Part shown: one piece after another, positions 12,127 through 23,329 of the stretch
Position numbering within the stretch: position 1 is the first letter of the stretch
Layout: each line of letters starts with the position of its first letter
Assembly: GCA_030544235.1 (NCBI GenBank)
Contig: CM060466.1
Span: 3,193,592-3,257,591, forward strand
DNA length: 64,000 bases
Origin: Lepturacanthus savala
Taxonomy: Eukaryota; Chordata; Actinopteri; Scombriformes; Trichiuridae
Direction: 5' to 3'
Notes under the pieces: model-generated
Databases searched by the model: none
What the model was told of the DNA's origin: nothing
Seen by the model: only the letters and a program-made list of their open reading frames with translations
Position numbers and translations under genes: made by a program

Positions 12127-15100
12127 GTTGTTGATGTCCTGGTTGGTAATCACCTGTATAAAGTAGAGTAGTTGATGTCCTGGTTGGTAATCACCTGTAT
12201 AAAGTAGAGTAGTTGATGTCCTGGTTGGTAATCACCTGTATAAAGTAGAGTTGTTGACGTCCTGGTTGGTAATCACCTGTATAAAGTAGAGTAGTTGATG
12301 TCCTGGTTGGTAATCACCTGTATAAAGTAGAGTAGTTGATGTCCTGGTTGGTAATCACCTGTATAAAGTAGAGTAGTTGATGTCCTGGTTGGTAATCACC
12401 TGTATAAAGTAGAGTTGTTGATGTCCTGGTTGGTAATCACCTGTATAAAGTAGAGTAGTTGATGTCCTGGTTGGTAATCACCTGTATAAAGTAGAGTAGT
12501 TGATGTCCTGGTTGGTAATCACCTGTATAAAGTAGAGTTGTTGATGTCCTGGTTGGTAATCACCTGTATAAAGTAGAGTTGTTGATGTCCTGGTTGGTAA
12601 TCACCTGTATAAAGTAGAGTTGTTGATGTCCTGGTTGGTAATCACCTGTATAAAGTAGAGTAGTTGATGTCCTGGTTGGTAATCACCTGTATAAAGTAGA
12701 GTAGTTGATGTCCTGGTTGGTAATCACCTGTATAAAGTAGAGTAGTTGATGTCCTGGTTGGTAATCACCTGTATAACGTAGAGTAGTTGATGTCCTGGTT
12801 GGTAATCACCTGTATAAAGTAGAGTAGTTGATGTCCTGGTTGGTAATCACCTGTATAAAGTAGAGTAGTTGATGTCCTGGTTGGTAATCACCTGTATAAA
12901 GTAGAGTAGTTGATGTCCTGGTTGGTAATCACCTGTATAAAGTAGAGTAGTTGACGTCCTGGTTGGTAATCACCTGTATAAAGTAGAGTAGTTGATGTCC
13001 TGGTTGGTAATCACCTGTATAAAGTAGTTGATGTCCTGGTTGGTAATCACCTGTATAAAGTAGAGTAGTTGATGTCCTGGTTGGTAATCACCTGTATAAA
13101 GTAGAGTAGTTGATGTCCTGGTTGGTAATCACCTGTATAAAGTAGAGTTGTTGATGTCCTGGTTGGTAATCACCTGTATAAAGTAGAGTTGTTGATGTCC
13201 TGGTTGGTAATCACCTGTATAAAGTAGAGTAGTTGATGTCCTGGTTGGTAATCACCTGTATAAAGTAGAGTTGTTGATGTCCTGGTTGGTAATCACCTGT
13301 ATAAAGTAGAGTAGTTGATGTCCTGGTTGGTAATCACCTGTATAAAGTAGAGTAGTTGATGTCCTGGTTGGTAATCACCTGTATAAAGTAGAGTTGTTGA
13401 TGTTCTGGTTGGTAATCACCTGTATAAAGTAGAGTAGTTGATGTCCTGGTTGGTAATCACCTGTATAAAGTAGAGTTGTTGATGTCCTGGTTGGTAATCA
13501 CCTGTATAAAGTAGAGTAGTTGATGTCCTGGTTGGTAATCACCTGTATAAAGTAGAGTAGTTGATGTCCTGGTTGGTAATCACCTGTATAAAGTAGTTGA
13601 TGTCCTGGTTGGTAATCACCTGTATAAAGTAGTTGATGTCCTGGTTGGTAATCACCTGTATAAAGTAGAGTAGTTGATGTCCTGGTTGGTAATCACCTGT
13701 ATAAAGTAGTTGATGTCCTGGTTGGTAATCACCTGTATAAAGTAGAGTAGTTGATGTCCTGGTTGGTAATCACCTGTATAAAGTAGAGTAGTTGATGTCC
13801 TGGTTGGTAATCACCTGTATAAAGTAGTTGATGTCCTGGTTGGTAATCACCTGTATAAAGTAGAGTTGTTGATGTCCTGGTTGGTAATCACCTGTATAAA
13901 GTAGAGTAGTTGATGTCCTGGTTGGTAATCACCTGTATAAAGTAGAGTAGTTGATGTCCTGGTTGGTAATCACCTGTATAAAGTAGAGTAGTTGATGTCC
14001 TGGTTGGTAATCACCTGTATAAAGTAGAGTAGTTGATGTCCTGGTTGGTAATCACCTGTATAAAGTAGAGTAGTTGATGTCCTGGTTGGTAATCACCTGT
14101 ATAAAGTAGAGTAGTTGATGTCCTGGTTGGTAATCACCTGTATAAAGTAGAGTAGTTGATGTCCTGGTTGGTAATCACCTGTATAAAGTAGAGTTGTTGA
14201 TGTCCTGGTTGGTAATCACCTGTATAAAGTAGAGTAGTTGATGTCCTGGTTGGTAATCACCTGTATAAAGTAGAGTAGTTGACGTCCTGGTTGGTAATCA
14301 CCTGTATAAAGTAGAGTTGTTGATGTCCTGGTTGGTAATCACCTGTATAAAGTAGAGTTGTTGATGTCCTGGTTGGTAATCACCTGTATAAAGTAGAGTA
14401 GTTGATGTCCTGGTTGGTAATCACCTGTATAAAGTAGAGTAGTTGATGTCCTGGTTGGTAATCACCTGTATAAAGTAGAGTAGTTGACGTCCTGGTTGGT
14501 AATCACCTGTATAAAGTAGAGTAGTTGATGTCCTGGTTGGTAATCACCTGTATAAAGTAGAGTAGTTGATGTCCTGGTTGGTAATCACCTGTATAAAGTA
14601 GAGTTGTTGATGTCCTGGTTGGTAATCACCTGTATAAAGTAGAGTTGTTGATGTCCTGGTTGCTAATCACCTGTATAAAGTAGAGTAGTTGATGTCCTGG
14701 TTGGTAATCACCTGTATAAAGTAGAGTAGTTGATGTCCTGGTTGGTAATCACCTGTATAAAGTAGAGTTGTTGATGTCCTGGTTGGTAATCACCTGTATA
14801 AAGTAGAGTAGTTGATGTCCTGGTTGGTAATCACCTGTATAAAGTAGAGTTGTTGATGTCCTGGTTGGTAATCACCTGTATAAAGTAGAGTTGTTGATGT
14901 CCTGGTTGGTAATCACCTGTATAAAGTAGAGTAGTTGACGTCCTGGTTGGTAATCACCTGTATAAAGTAGAGTTGTTGATGTCCTGGTTGGTAATCACCT
15001 GTATAAAGTAGAGTTGTTGATGTCCTGGTTGGTAATCACCTGTATAAAGTAGAGTAGTTGATGTCCTGGTTGGTAATCACCTGTATAAAGTAGAGTAGTT

Positions 15101-16556
15101 GATGTCCTGGTTGGTAATCACCTGTATAAAGTAGAGTAGTTGACGTCCTGGTTGGTAATCACCTGTATAAAGTAGAGTAGTTGATGTCCTGGTTGGTAAT
15201 CACCTGTATAAAGTAGAGTAGTTGATGTCCTGGTTGGTAATCACCTGTATAAAGTAGAGTTGTTGATGTCCTGGTTGGTAATCACCTGTATAAAGTAGAG
15301 TTGTTGATGTCCTGGTTGCTAATCACCTGTATAAAGTAGAGTAGTTGATGTCCTGGTTGGTAATCACCTGTATAAAGTAGAGTAGTTGATGTCCTGGTTG
15401 GTAATCACCTGTATAAAGTAGAGTAGTTGATGTCCTGGTTGGTAATCACCTGTATAAAGTAGAGTAGTTGATGTCCTGGTTGGTAATCACCTGTATAAAG
15501 TAGAGTTGTTGATGTCCTGGTTGGTAATCACCTGTATAAAGTAGAGTTGTTGATGTCCTGGTTGCTAATCACCTGTATAAAGTAGAGTAGTTGATGTCCT
15601 GGTTGGTAATCACCTGTATAAAGTAGAGTAGTTGATGTCCTGGTTGGTAATCACCTGTATAAAGTAGAGTTGTTGATGTCCTGGTTGGTAATCACCTGTA
15701 TAAAGTAGAGTAGTTGATGTCCTGGTTGGTAATCACCTGTATAAAGTAGAGTTGTTGATGTCCTGGTTGGTAATCACCTGTATAAAGTAGAGTTGTTGAT
15801 GTCCTGGTTGGTAATCACCTGTATAAAGTAGAGTTGTTGATGTCCTGGTTGGTAATCACCTGTATAAAGTAGAGTTGTTGATGTCCTGGTTGGTAATCAC
15901 CTGTATAAAGTAGAGTTGTTGATGTCCTGGTTGGTAATCACCTGTATAAAGTAGAGTAGTTGATGTCCTGGTTGGTAATCACCTGTATAAAGTAGAGTAG
16001 TTGATGTCCTGGTTGGTAATCACCTGTATAAAGTAGAGTAGTTGATGTCCTGGTTGGTAATCACCTGTATAAAGTAGAGTTGTTGATGTCCTGGTTGGTA
16101 ATCACCTGTATAAAGTAGAGTTGTTGATGTCCTGGTTGCTAATCACCTGTATAAAGTAGAGTAGTTGATGTCCTGGTTGGTAATCACCTGTATAAAGTAG
16201 AGTAGTTGATGTCCTGGTTGGTAATCACCTGTATAAAGTAGAGTTGTTGATGTCCTGGTTGGTAATCACCTGTATAAAGTAGAGTAGTTGATGTCCTGGT
16301 TGGTAATCACCTGTATAAAGTAGAGTTGTTGATGTCCTGGTTGGTAATCACCTGTATAAAGTAGAGTTGTTGATGTCCTGGTTGGTAATCACCTGTATAA
16401 AGTAGAGTTGTTGATGTCCTGGTTGGTAATCACCTGTATAAAGTAGAGTTGTTGATGTCCTGGTTGGTAATCACCTGTATAAAGTAGAGTTGTTGATGTC
16501 CTGGTTGGTAATCACCTGTATAAAGTAGAGTTGTTGATGTCCTGGTTGCTAATCAC
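12127..16556 (+). repeat. 41-bp minisatellite, about 108 tandem units
   Basis: Nearly perfect head-to-tail array of a 41-bp unit that can be recognised by its core GTCCTGGTTGGTAATCACCT followed by a TATAAAGTAGAG stretch. At about 4430 bp it holds roughly 108 units. Variation is limited to a few sites: an A/T switch in the linker (AGAGTAG or AGAGTTG), GACG for GATG, GCT for GGT in the core (near 14661, 15317, 15562, 16137, 16547), and a 5-bp deletion giving 36-bp units (near 13021, 13590, 13627, 13703, 13821). The unit length is not a multiple of three and there is no coding signal. No spacers separate the repeats, so it is not CRISPR. Low divergence points to recent expansion or ongoing homogenisation. 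Confidence 0.98.
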
Positions 16557-16957
16557 CTCTCACAGTGATGCAGCGCTGCTGTCGGGGCCTCATCACACCC
16601 CCGGGCCTCGTCTTCCTCCGCCTCCTTCCTCCTCATCCTTTATACCATTTCCTATAAAAAGTGAAGCTGCTGTGTCACCGGTCGCTGAAGACAGGCCGGA
16701 GGAGGAATGACGAGGGAGTCGTGCACGACACGAGTTCCCATGAAGTCGAACACCTTTATAGCCCGCTGGTTTTTAGATTTATCGCCGCCGGCCTCCCTCG
16801 ATCTGTGTTTTCCTGCAGTCTCATTTTTCCGTGTCTCTCGTGTTGTAACTCTCCTCCTCTCTACTCACACTCTTCTTAAAACCTAATTAATAATTACCCC
16901 AAAAGATCCATAAAAGTGAGTTGTCTTCCATCCGTCATTGTGCTGTTTCTCCTGCAG

Positions 16958-17104
16958 AACTACACCCAGTACATCCCTCTGTCCATCTACGACCTGCAGA
17001 CCTGGATGGGCAGCCCGTCCATCTTCGTCTACGACTGCTCCAACGCAGGAATCATCGTCAAGTCCTTCAAACAGTTCGCCCTGCAGAGGGAGCAGGAGCT
17101 GGAG
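16958..17104 (+). CDS. rptor: RPTOR internal coding exon, caspase-like RNC domain, Cys motif
   Basis: Second raptor exon, 147 bp, 49 whole codons, phase 0 at both ends. The peptide runs from NYTQYIPLSIYDLQTW through SIFVYDCSNAG to ALQREQELE. The cysteine of YDCSNAG (codon 17036-17038) corresponds to the catalytic-position Cys of the caspase fold; no protease activity is established for raptor, and the domain acts structurally in substrate presentation. Relative to the human protein as I recall it, the visible change is conservative: SNAGIIV here against SNAGLIV. The acceptor is a pyrimidine-rich run ending cctgcag at 16951-16957. The donor is GAG|gtaagg, a strong match. A (CA)n tract begins only 12 nt inside the downstream intron, and a 4.4 kb minisatellite ends about 400 bp upstream of the acceptor. 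So this exon sits between two unstable repeats. Confidence 0.97.
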
Positions 17105-17114
17105 GTAAGGGATG

Positions 17115-17116
<2 letters not shown>

Positions 17117-17201
<85 letters not shown>
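17117..17201 (+). repeat. (CA)n microsatellite 12 nt after a splice donor
   Basis: 85 bp of uninterrupted CA dinucleotide starting 12 nt inside the intron that follows the raptor exon 16958-17104. Transcribed from the + strand it would give CA-repeat RNA, a known binding site for hnRNP L. Confidence 0.97.
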
Positions 17202-17202
<1 letters not shown>

Positions 17203-17239
17203 AGTCAGACAAGACTAGATGAAATATGTTCAACAGTGT

Positions 17240-17755
17240 TTTTTCTTCTTTTTGTGATGATCCTTAACCTCTGACCGTGAAGAAATCAACACGTGTTTTT
17301 TGTTGATGAAAAAAGACAAGTTGAAATCTACTTTATTAAATAGGAACGTCTCTTTTTTTGTCATCACAGACTTTTTAAATTACAATCCAAAAAGTGTGCA
17401 TCACTTGTATTTCTCCTCCAGTGCTGCTGCCATCAGTGCTGTCGGCACTAAATGCGGCGACACAGAGTGCTTCTCTGGTTTCTAGTTTGGATTTTCTTTG
17501 CATTTTTTAAATAAAACTAGATGTTCGTCAGCAGTTTTTCTTCTTTTTGTGATGAAAAGCAGAAGAAATCGATGCCCTTAACCACTGACTGTGACATAAT
17601 CAACACACAAAGACAAGATGAAATCTACTTTATTAAAGAAAAACTTTCTTTTTTCATCAGACTTTTTAAATCACTTGTATTTCTCCTCCAATGCTGCCGT
17701 CATCAGTGCTGTCGGCACTAAATGCGGCGACACAGAGTGCTTCTCTGGTTAAAAC
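17240..17755 (+). repeat. Tandem duplication of a 220-250 bp intronic block
   Basis: Two direct copies (about 17240-17482 and 17537-17750) share GAAATCTACTTTATTAAA, CACTTGTATTTCTCCTCCA and a near-identical end with GTCGGCACTAAATGCGGCGA and CAGAGTGCTTCTCTGG. The 3' halves are almost identical, while the 5' halves differ by indels. Confidence 0.88.
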
Positions 17756-18889
17756 GTGTTGGCAATCAAGTCATTTCACATGTTAACCAGTGTTTCAATA
17801 ACTCTGTTCCTGCCAAAAACTCACTGAGAACTAGAAGATAAAAACATATAATTGCTCATTTTAAATGTCAAAGCTGCATCTGGGTTGATATGTATATTTA
17901 CCTGCCTGCGTAAAAACTACTACTTTGTATTTTCTTTGACAAAAAGAAGTCTCAAATACTTTGGATGTTAGTCAACTTTGGGTTTTTTACACTAAAATTA
18001 GACTAAAATACTTTTTATTTTAGTCTGAATACCAGGACTCTTCATCAACTACAATGTGAGTTGACTAAATATGACATGAATATGGACATTTTACACTAGA
18101 CCAAGACTAAAAATACACACACACACACCAGCCAGTCCTTCACGATACAATAATATCACAGCACAGCAATAATTATACAACATGTTATATCTGTGAGTAA
18201 AGAAGAGCAGAAAATCCTCAAAGGAGGTAAAAAAGCAGTAATTAGGTTGTTATATACACCAGTAAACAGTCATTATGTTATTATATATATTTATAATTAT
18301 AATTAGCAGCAAACTGGGTGACACACACACACACACACTGTAACCATGACGACCTAAGTGGTGTCGAGTCTTCCTCGTTCTCAGCTTGAGCTTCAGGAGA
18401 AAACAACATAAATACACAAACACTCGTATAGAGACACCAGCAGCAGCCTCAGTCCTCTCACTGCTTCATGTTTTTATTACCTCTCTCTCTCTCTCTCCGG
18501 GCTATGGCATGTTATGTGAATTCCTAATGAGTTGGCGCTGTCATTCATCTCAATTATTAATGGGGGAAGTTTGAGCCGGACTGTAGATTAGCGGGGAAAC
18601 GGGAGGAGGGAAGGAACAGAAGGAACCAGGAGAGAGGAGCTGCTCCGGAACACCGTGTTACCGATGGTGAAGTGGAGGCAGCAGAAAATGCAAAATGCTG
18701 AGTTGCTGCAGCGTTTTGACAGGACTCGTCACGAGCGTCTCTCCATCATCCTCGGTAAAGTTCACAGAGGTCAGGGCATCAGGGCCAGAATCACTGGCAT
18801 CATTACTTAGCAGAAAAAAATCACAGGAAAAAACACATTAGCTACAAGGTCAACGTGTGTTTTAGCTCCAAAACAATAGTCATTAACCC

Positions 18890-19270
18890 ATTTAAGCCCA
18901 GATCTGTTCCAAAGATGTCATGCATATAATCAATTAATTGCATATATTGTTTGATAGTCTTTTATTTTGAAATCCTAAAAGCGTCGTAGATGTTACGCTT
19001 TTGTATCTTCGTGATGAATTAGTTTGAGACGTCTGCTCCGTGTATTAACATTAAATTATTTTCCATTATTTAGTCTTTTCTTTGCAGAAAATCACATTTT
19101 AATGACTATTATAGTTGCTGCTTGCACAAATTAACAAAAACCTATTTATCCCATGTACAAAATTATTTTTGGGGGGATTATTCTAGAGACTTGAATGATT
19201 AAATATATAAGATAATAGTTGAAAATCATAATAATTGAAATAAAACAACTCTTTCTGGGAGGGTTTTGTC
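18890..19270. mobile_element. Dispersed repeat with TTAACCCAT end, copy 1
   Basis: Starts with TTAACCCATTTAAGCCCAGA and contains TTTGCAGAAAATCACATTTT and GATTATTCTAGAGACTTGAA. Related copies are at 20880-21135 and 55255-55530, which end in ATGGGTTAA, the complement of this start. Probably a MITE; family not identified. Confidence 0.7.
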
Positions 19271-20214
19271 TTTGTGTTCTCAAGAGGAAGTTAATGACGT
19301 CATGTGACAGGAAGTACTTGGAAACTTTTATTTTTCTTAAAATATGAAAAGTTGTCGACTATCATGTCAGAATAAAGATGAATGAGTAACATTTCATTTT
19401 ATTTTAAGTATAAAATGAGATTAAACTATCTGGTACCAAGTTTTTAAGTTTACACCACATGCCATTTTTGTCACTGACCTATAAATAGATATAAATAGAT
19501 ATAAATAGAACATTGCTATAACTGTTTTAAAACATTAGAACTTGCTGAGGCTTAAACCTGCAAGTTGCAAAGGAGAAAGAGAAGAAGATGGATCCAGATT
19601 ATTATAGGACTATAGTTTTTTATCATGTCCCCTCCAGAAATTATTCTCTGAAAATTATTTTTCATTAATATAATTTAGTTTATTGTCCCCCTCCCCATCA
19701 ATAAAATGGGATTTTCACCCCTGACAACAACTAAAACTCAAAGTTCACAATTCGCAAATTGAGCTTTTTTTTTAAAATTCCGTCCGAAGCGATGCGTCTT
19801 CACCCCGCGACCTTTTCCTCTGTAATCAGTCTGTAATCAGCCTCTCACAGAGCAGCAGGAGTCCTATTCAAATGGATCCGTGTGGAGTAGATAAAGAGGA
19901 GTCGGTGGTGGGAGCAGAAAGAGCCTCGTTGGTGCAGCTGCTGTGTACAAGGGTTATGGAGTAATGGGCCACATGGGGCTGCACCGAGGCTGCAGCCCAG
20001 AGAAAGTAGTTCTGGTCCAGCTGCAGCCTTGAGGCCTGGAGCTTGTGAAGCTGCTCTGGTCATTGATGAAGGTCATGTGGTTGATGCAAGATTTGGCGAG
20101 TCAGTTTTTGTTTTTTTTTCCAAGGGGCTTAAAATAGAACTTTCATAGAATGACACATCAATCGTTAACTTGCTCAAACAGTATTTATTTAACCCCAGAT
20201 TTGTTTTCAAAGGA

Positions 20215-20648
20215 TTTCACGAGAGTTTGGGGTCAATTTTCCTTATTTTTGAAATGAAGATAACTTTAAACTAACGATAAATCCAACCTATACATCACTA
20301 ATGTGGTAAATGACTATTCTAGCTGCAAATGTCTGGTTTTTGCTGCATCAATATCTACATATATTTCCAGCAACTATCACTCCAGTGTTCTAATGGATCA
20401 ATGTGTTTGATCATTGATCAGAAGGTTAATGGATGATTAGAAAACCCTTGATGCTAACATGTTAGCACAGCTGGAAACAGTTTAGCTGCTTAGAGAAGAT
20501 AGAAAAAATGATTATTTCAAATATAAATCATTATTTCTAACCTTGTCAATGTCTTGACTATATTTTCTGTTCATTTTACAACAATAAAAGTGACTTTTCA
20601 TGTAAAACACTAAATTGTCTGAGTGACCCCAAACTTTTGAACAGCAGT
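20215..20648 (+). mobile_element. Tc1-derived MITE, copy 1
   Basis: Contains TGGTAAATGACTATTCTAGC, TTTCCAGCAACTATCACTCC and ends with GTGACCCCAAACTTTTGAAC, which I recognise as the ends of a widespread fish Tc1/mariner family. The transposase region is missing. Two related copies are at 33165-33580 and 41350-41751 (reverse). Confidence 0.85.
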
Positions 20649-20805
20649 TCAATTATATCACTAATAAAACATCACTATTATATCACTAATAACTAATAAA
20701 TATGGTCACTAATCCTTTTTTATTTGCAAAATTTCCAGTTTGTTTGTTAAATTTAAATATATTATTTAATTGTCTATAAAAAGGTCAAACTAAACTATAA
20801 CAATC

Positions 20806-20806
<1 letters not shown>

Positions 20807-20872
<66 letters not shown>
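20807..20872. repeat. (AT)n microsatellite
   Basis: 66 bp of TA dinucleotide. Confidence 0.97.
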
Positions 20873-20875
<3 letters not shown>

Positions 20876-20879
20876 TTTT

Positions 20880-21135
20880 CCTTTTTGCCCTATTTTCTTT
20901 GCAGAAAATATCATTTTAATGATGTTATAGTTGCTGCTTGTACAAATCTGCCTATAAACAAAAACCTATTTATCCCATGGACAAAATTCTTTTTGGAGGA
21001 TTAATCAGAATAATCTAAATAAAATGACTCGTATGAAACAAAAAAAGCTGTATAAGTAACATTTAGATTTGTTTTTATTTCAAGTATAAAATGACAGTCA
21101 TAGACTTTAAGGCTCATAGGCTTTAATGGGTTAAA
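20880..21135. mobile_element. Dispersed repeat with ATGGGTTAA end, copy 2
   Basis: Shares TTTGCAGAAAAT, ATTTATCCCATGGACAAAAT and the terminal AATGGGTTAA with the copies at 18890-19270 and 55255-55530. Confidence 0.65.
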
Positions 21136-21400
21136 TGGGTGTTTCTTTTGGGATAAATCAAGGTGTTTCTCCAGTTAAACGCAGGGGAAAGTTGCATCAG
21201 GGCCATAAATAATTCCACTTCCACCACCTGAGTGCTGCCCTCGTCGCCCACTCACACAGGAAGCGTGTCACGGCGAGCTGGAAGCGTGGATAAAGGCGGC
21301 GGCCGATGACTTTTTAATCATGCAGGAGATGATCTGAGCGGGGAGTCCCCCCAGCTCGCCCACACACTCCTGCACACACGGCAGTGAGTCGCACAAAAGG

Positions 21401-21403
<3 letters not shown>

Positions 21404-21480
<77 letters not shown>
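21404..21480. repeat. (CA)n microsatellite
   Basis: 77 bp of uninterrupted CA dinucleotide. Confidence 0.97.
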
Positions 21481-21483
<3 letters not shown>

Positions 21484-21604
21484 TAGTTTTTCCTCTTTTC
21501 CTTATAACGCCAGCCCTGAACTGTTTATATGGATTTACAGTGAAGGGAGGAGCAGGTGTTTAATCACTATTCCACAACTATTCTGTCTTTGTTTGTCTAA
21601 ATTC

Positions 21605-21890
21605 AACAGTCCACAACCCAAAGATCATCAGTCTATTATTATAGAGACTAAAGAAACCAGGAAATAATCAGAGAAGAGAAGCTGGAACCAGAGAATGTGG
21701 ACATTTTCTTCACTTTTTTTTTTTTTTCAACCTAAAATGTCTTTTTTTGTCCAATAAGGAACCAGGAAATAACTTGAAATTTAAAAGGATAGAACTCGAG
21801 AATCTGGACGTTTTCATTCTTAAAAAATGACTGAAATCAATTATTTTAATAGTAGTAGTAATTAATTAATTGACTAATCATTGCAGCTCT
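21605..21890. mobile_element. Teleost inverted-repeat element copy
   Basis: Contains CAACCCAAAGATCATCAGTC and GAAACCAGGAAATAATCAGA and ends near GACTAATCATTGCAGCTCTA. A second fragment of the family follows at 22020-22130. Confidence 0.8.
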
Positions 21891-22141
21891 AACAACTTAT
21901 TCTATTAACTTGTATGTATTTAGTGATTAAAACAAGTAGTTTAATATAAACTATGAGGATTTTCACTTTTAATACTTGTTATTGAGTATTTGTTTGACAT
22001 TATTTCTACTTTACTCAATAAAGGATCTGAGTATTTGGACATTTAGACATTTTCCACTTAAAAATGACTCAAATCGATTAAACGATTAATGTAATAGGTG
22101 GCAATTAATTGATTAATCCACATGAATCATATTAATGTAAC

Positions 22142-22168
22142 TGTGTGTGTGTGTGTGTGCGTGCGTGC

Positions 22169-22213
<45 letters not shown>

Positions 22214-22499
22214 AAGCCACCTCTTTCCTTTTAAATATCTCATCACTTCCTGCATGCACTCAGCAAACATGCTCACTGCATTAGCCTCAGGGTGTAAAGT
22301 GTGTGTGTGTGTGTGTGAATCACTGCAGCACTCACAGCGAGTGCACGTGTGTGTGTGTGTGTGTGTTTCCAGGACTCTCACATTAAGCCTCCTCTGGCCC
22401 CTTCTATCATTTTAATGAATAATTAAAGCTCGACTGTAAAACTTATCGTTCGACCAGAGTTTGTGTTTTCGGCAGCGTGTGTGTGTGTGTGTCGCGTTG

Positions 22500-22532
<33 letters not shown>
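22142..22532 (+). repeat. Cluster of (GT)n tracts
   Basis: GT tracts at 22142-22211 (interrupted by GCGT units), 22301-22317, 22347-22366, 22477-22492 and 22499-22532, separated by unique sequence. The strand is opposite to the CA tracts at 17117 and 21404. Confidence 0.95.
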
Positions 22533-22533
<1 letters not shown>

Positions 22534-22544
22534 CCCCGCCCCCC

Positions 22545-23260
22545 TCCTCCATGTAGGATTAGGCTCATAAATTAGTGTCACTTCTATTAAAAAAAAAGGG
22601 GAATTCTCAGCAATTAAACGGCACCGATATCCCCGACGGAGGAGAGAGAAAAGAAAGCTGTCGTGGTGATTTTCATGGTAATTTGCGAGATTACAATATG
22701 CTAATGTGATAATTACAGTGAATGCTTGGCATTAATCAGCTTCTGCTGGCAACGCGGCGGCGTATTTACCGCCCGGATTAACGCCGCACGCCGGCATTCT
22801 CCAGAAAAAAAAGAATTCTAATTCGGGGAGACAATATTCTTCCCAGGTTGATACGTCGACCAGAGGCTGTTTGTTGTTTGTGATGTGAACGTCTTCCTCA
22901 TTAGAGACGTGGAGGAGGGATTATGCGACGGCGGGATCGGCACAGATCCATCCGCAAAGAAATGATCAGGAAGACGCGAGCGGATCGAGTCGCACACGTT
23001 ATCACACTCCTGTTAATTAAAAGCCTGTTCCTGTGTTTTTAATGATTCGTGATTTATTCATGCACGTGACTCCTTGTCGAGGCTGTAAATACATAATCTC
23101 CAGTACTGAGGTCTGTGATTCTGCTGCTGGAAAACTGGAGATAAGGATAACTCCCCCGCTCCGATACCGCGGGTTTACTCCGGTTTGCATCAGACTGGCT
23201 GAGCCGCGGCGACCCGGGAGGCCGCAGAGAAACATGCAGCCAGGAACGCCGCTGGTGTTT
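22545..23260. other. Unique stretch, candidate conserved non-coding element
   Basis: Low-repeat sequence with many TAAT/ATTA cores mixed with GC-rich blocks (for example AATATGCTAATGTGATAATT near 22697 and GCATTAATCAGCTTCTGCTG near 22729). This composition resembles vertebrate conserved intronic enhancers. No ORF here looks coding. The call rests on composition only; conservation was not tested. Confidence 0.4.
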
Positions 23261-23329
23261 CATGCTGATCAAAGTGTCTCAGATACGTTCTCATACTGCA
23301 CGTATGAGAAATATCTCAGTATTATCCAG

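Larger units (their letters stand above)
10414..16957 (+). other. rptor: RPTOR intron between exons 10255-10413 and 16958-17104
   Basis: A 6544-bp phase-0 intron with gt...ag ends. About two thirds of it is one minisatellite (12127-16556). The rest holds an inverted-repeat element (10680-10925), an (AT)n tract (11393-11458), ordinary AT-rich sequence (10930-11390 and 11460-12126) and a 400-bp unique, GC- and pyrimidine-rich stretch (16557-16957) ahead of the acceptor. Confidence 0.93.

Noticed and set aside
12127..16556. Possible CRISPR array
   Set aside because: Units are contiguous with no unique spacers, and the context is a vertebrate intron.
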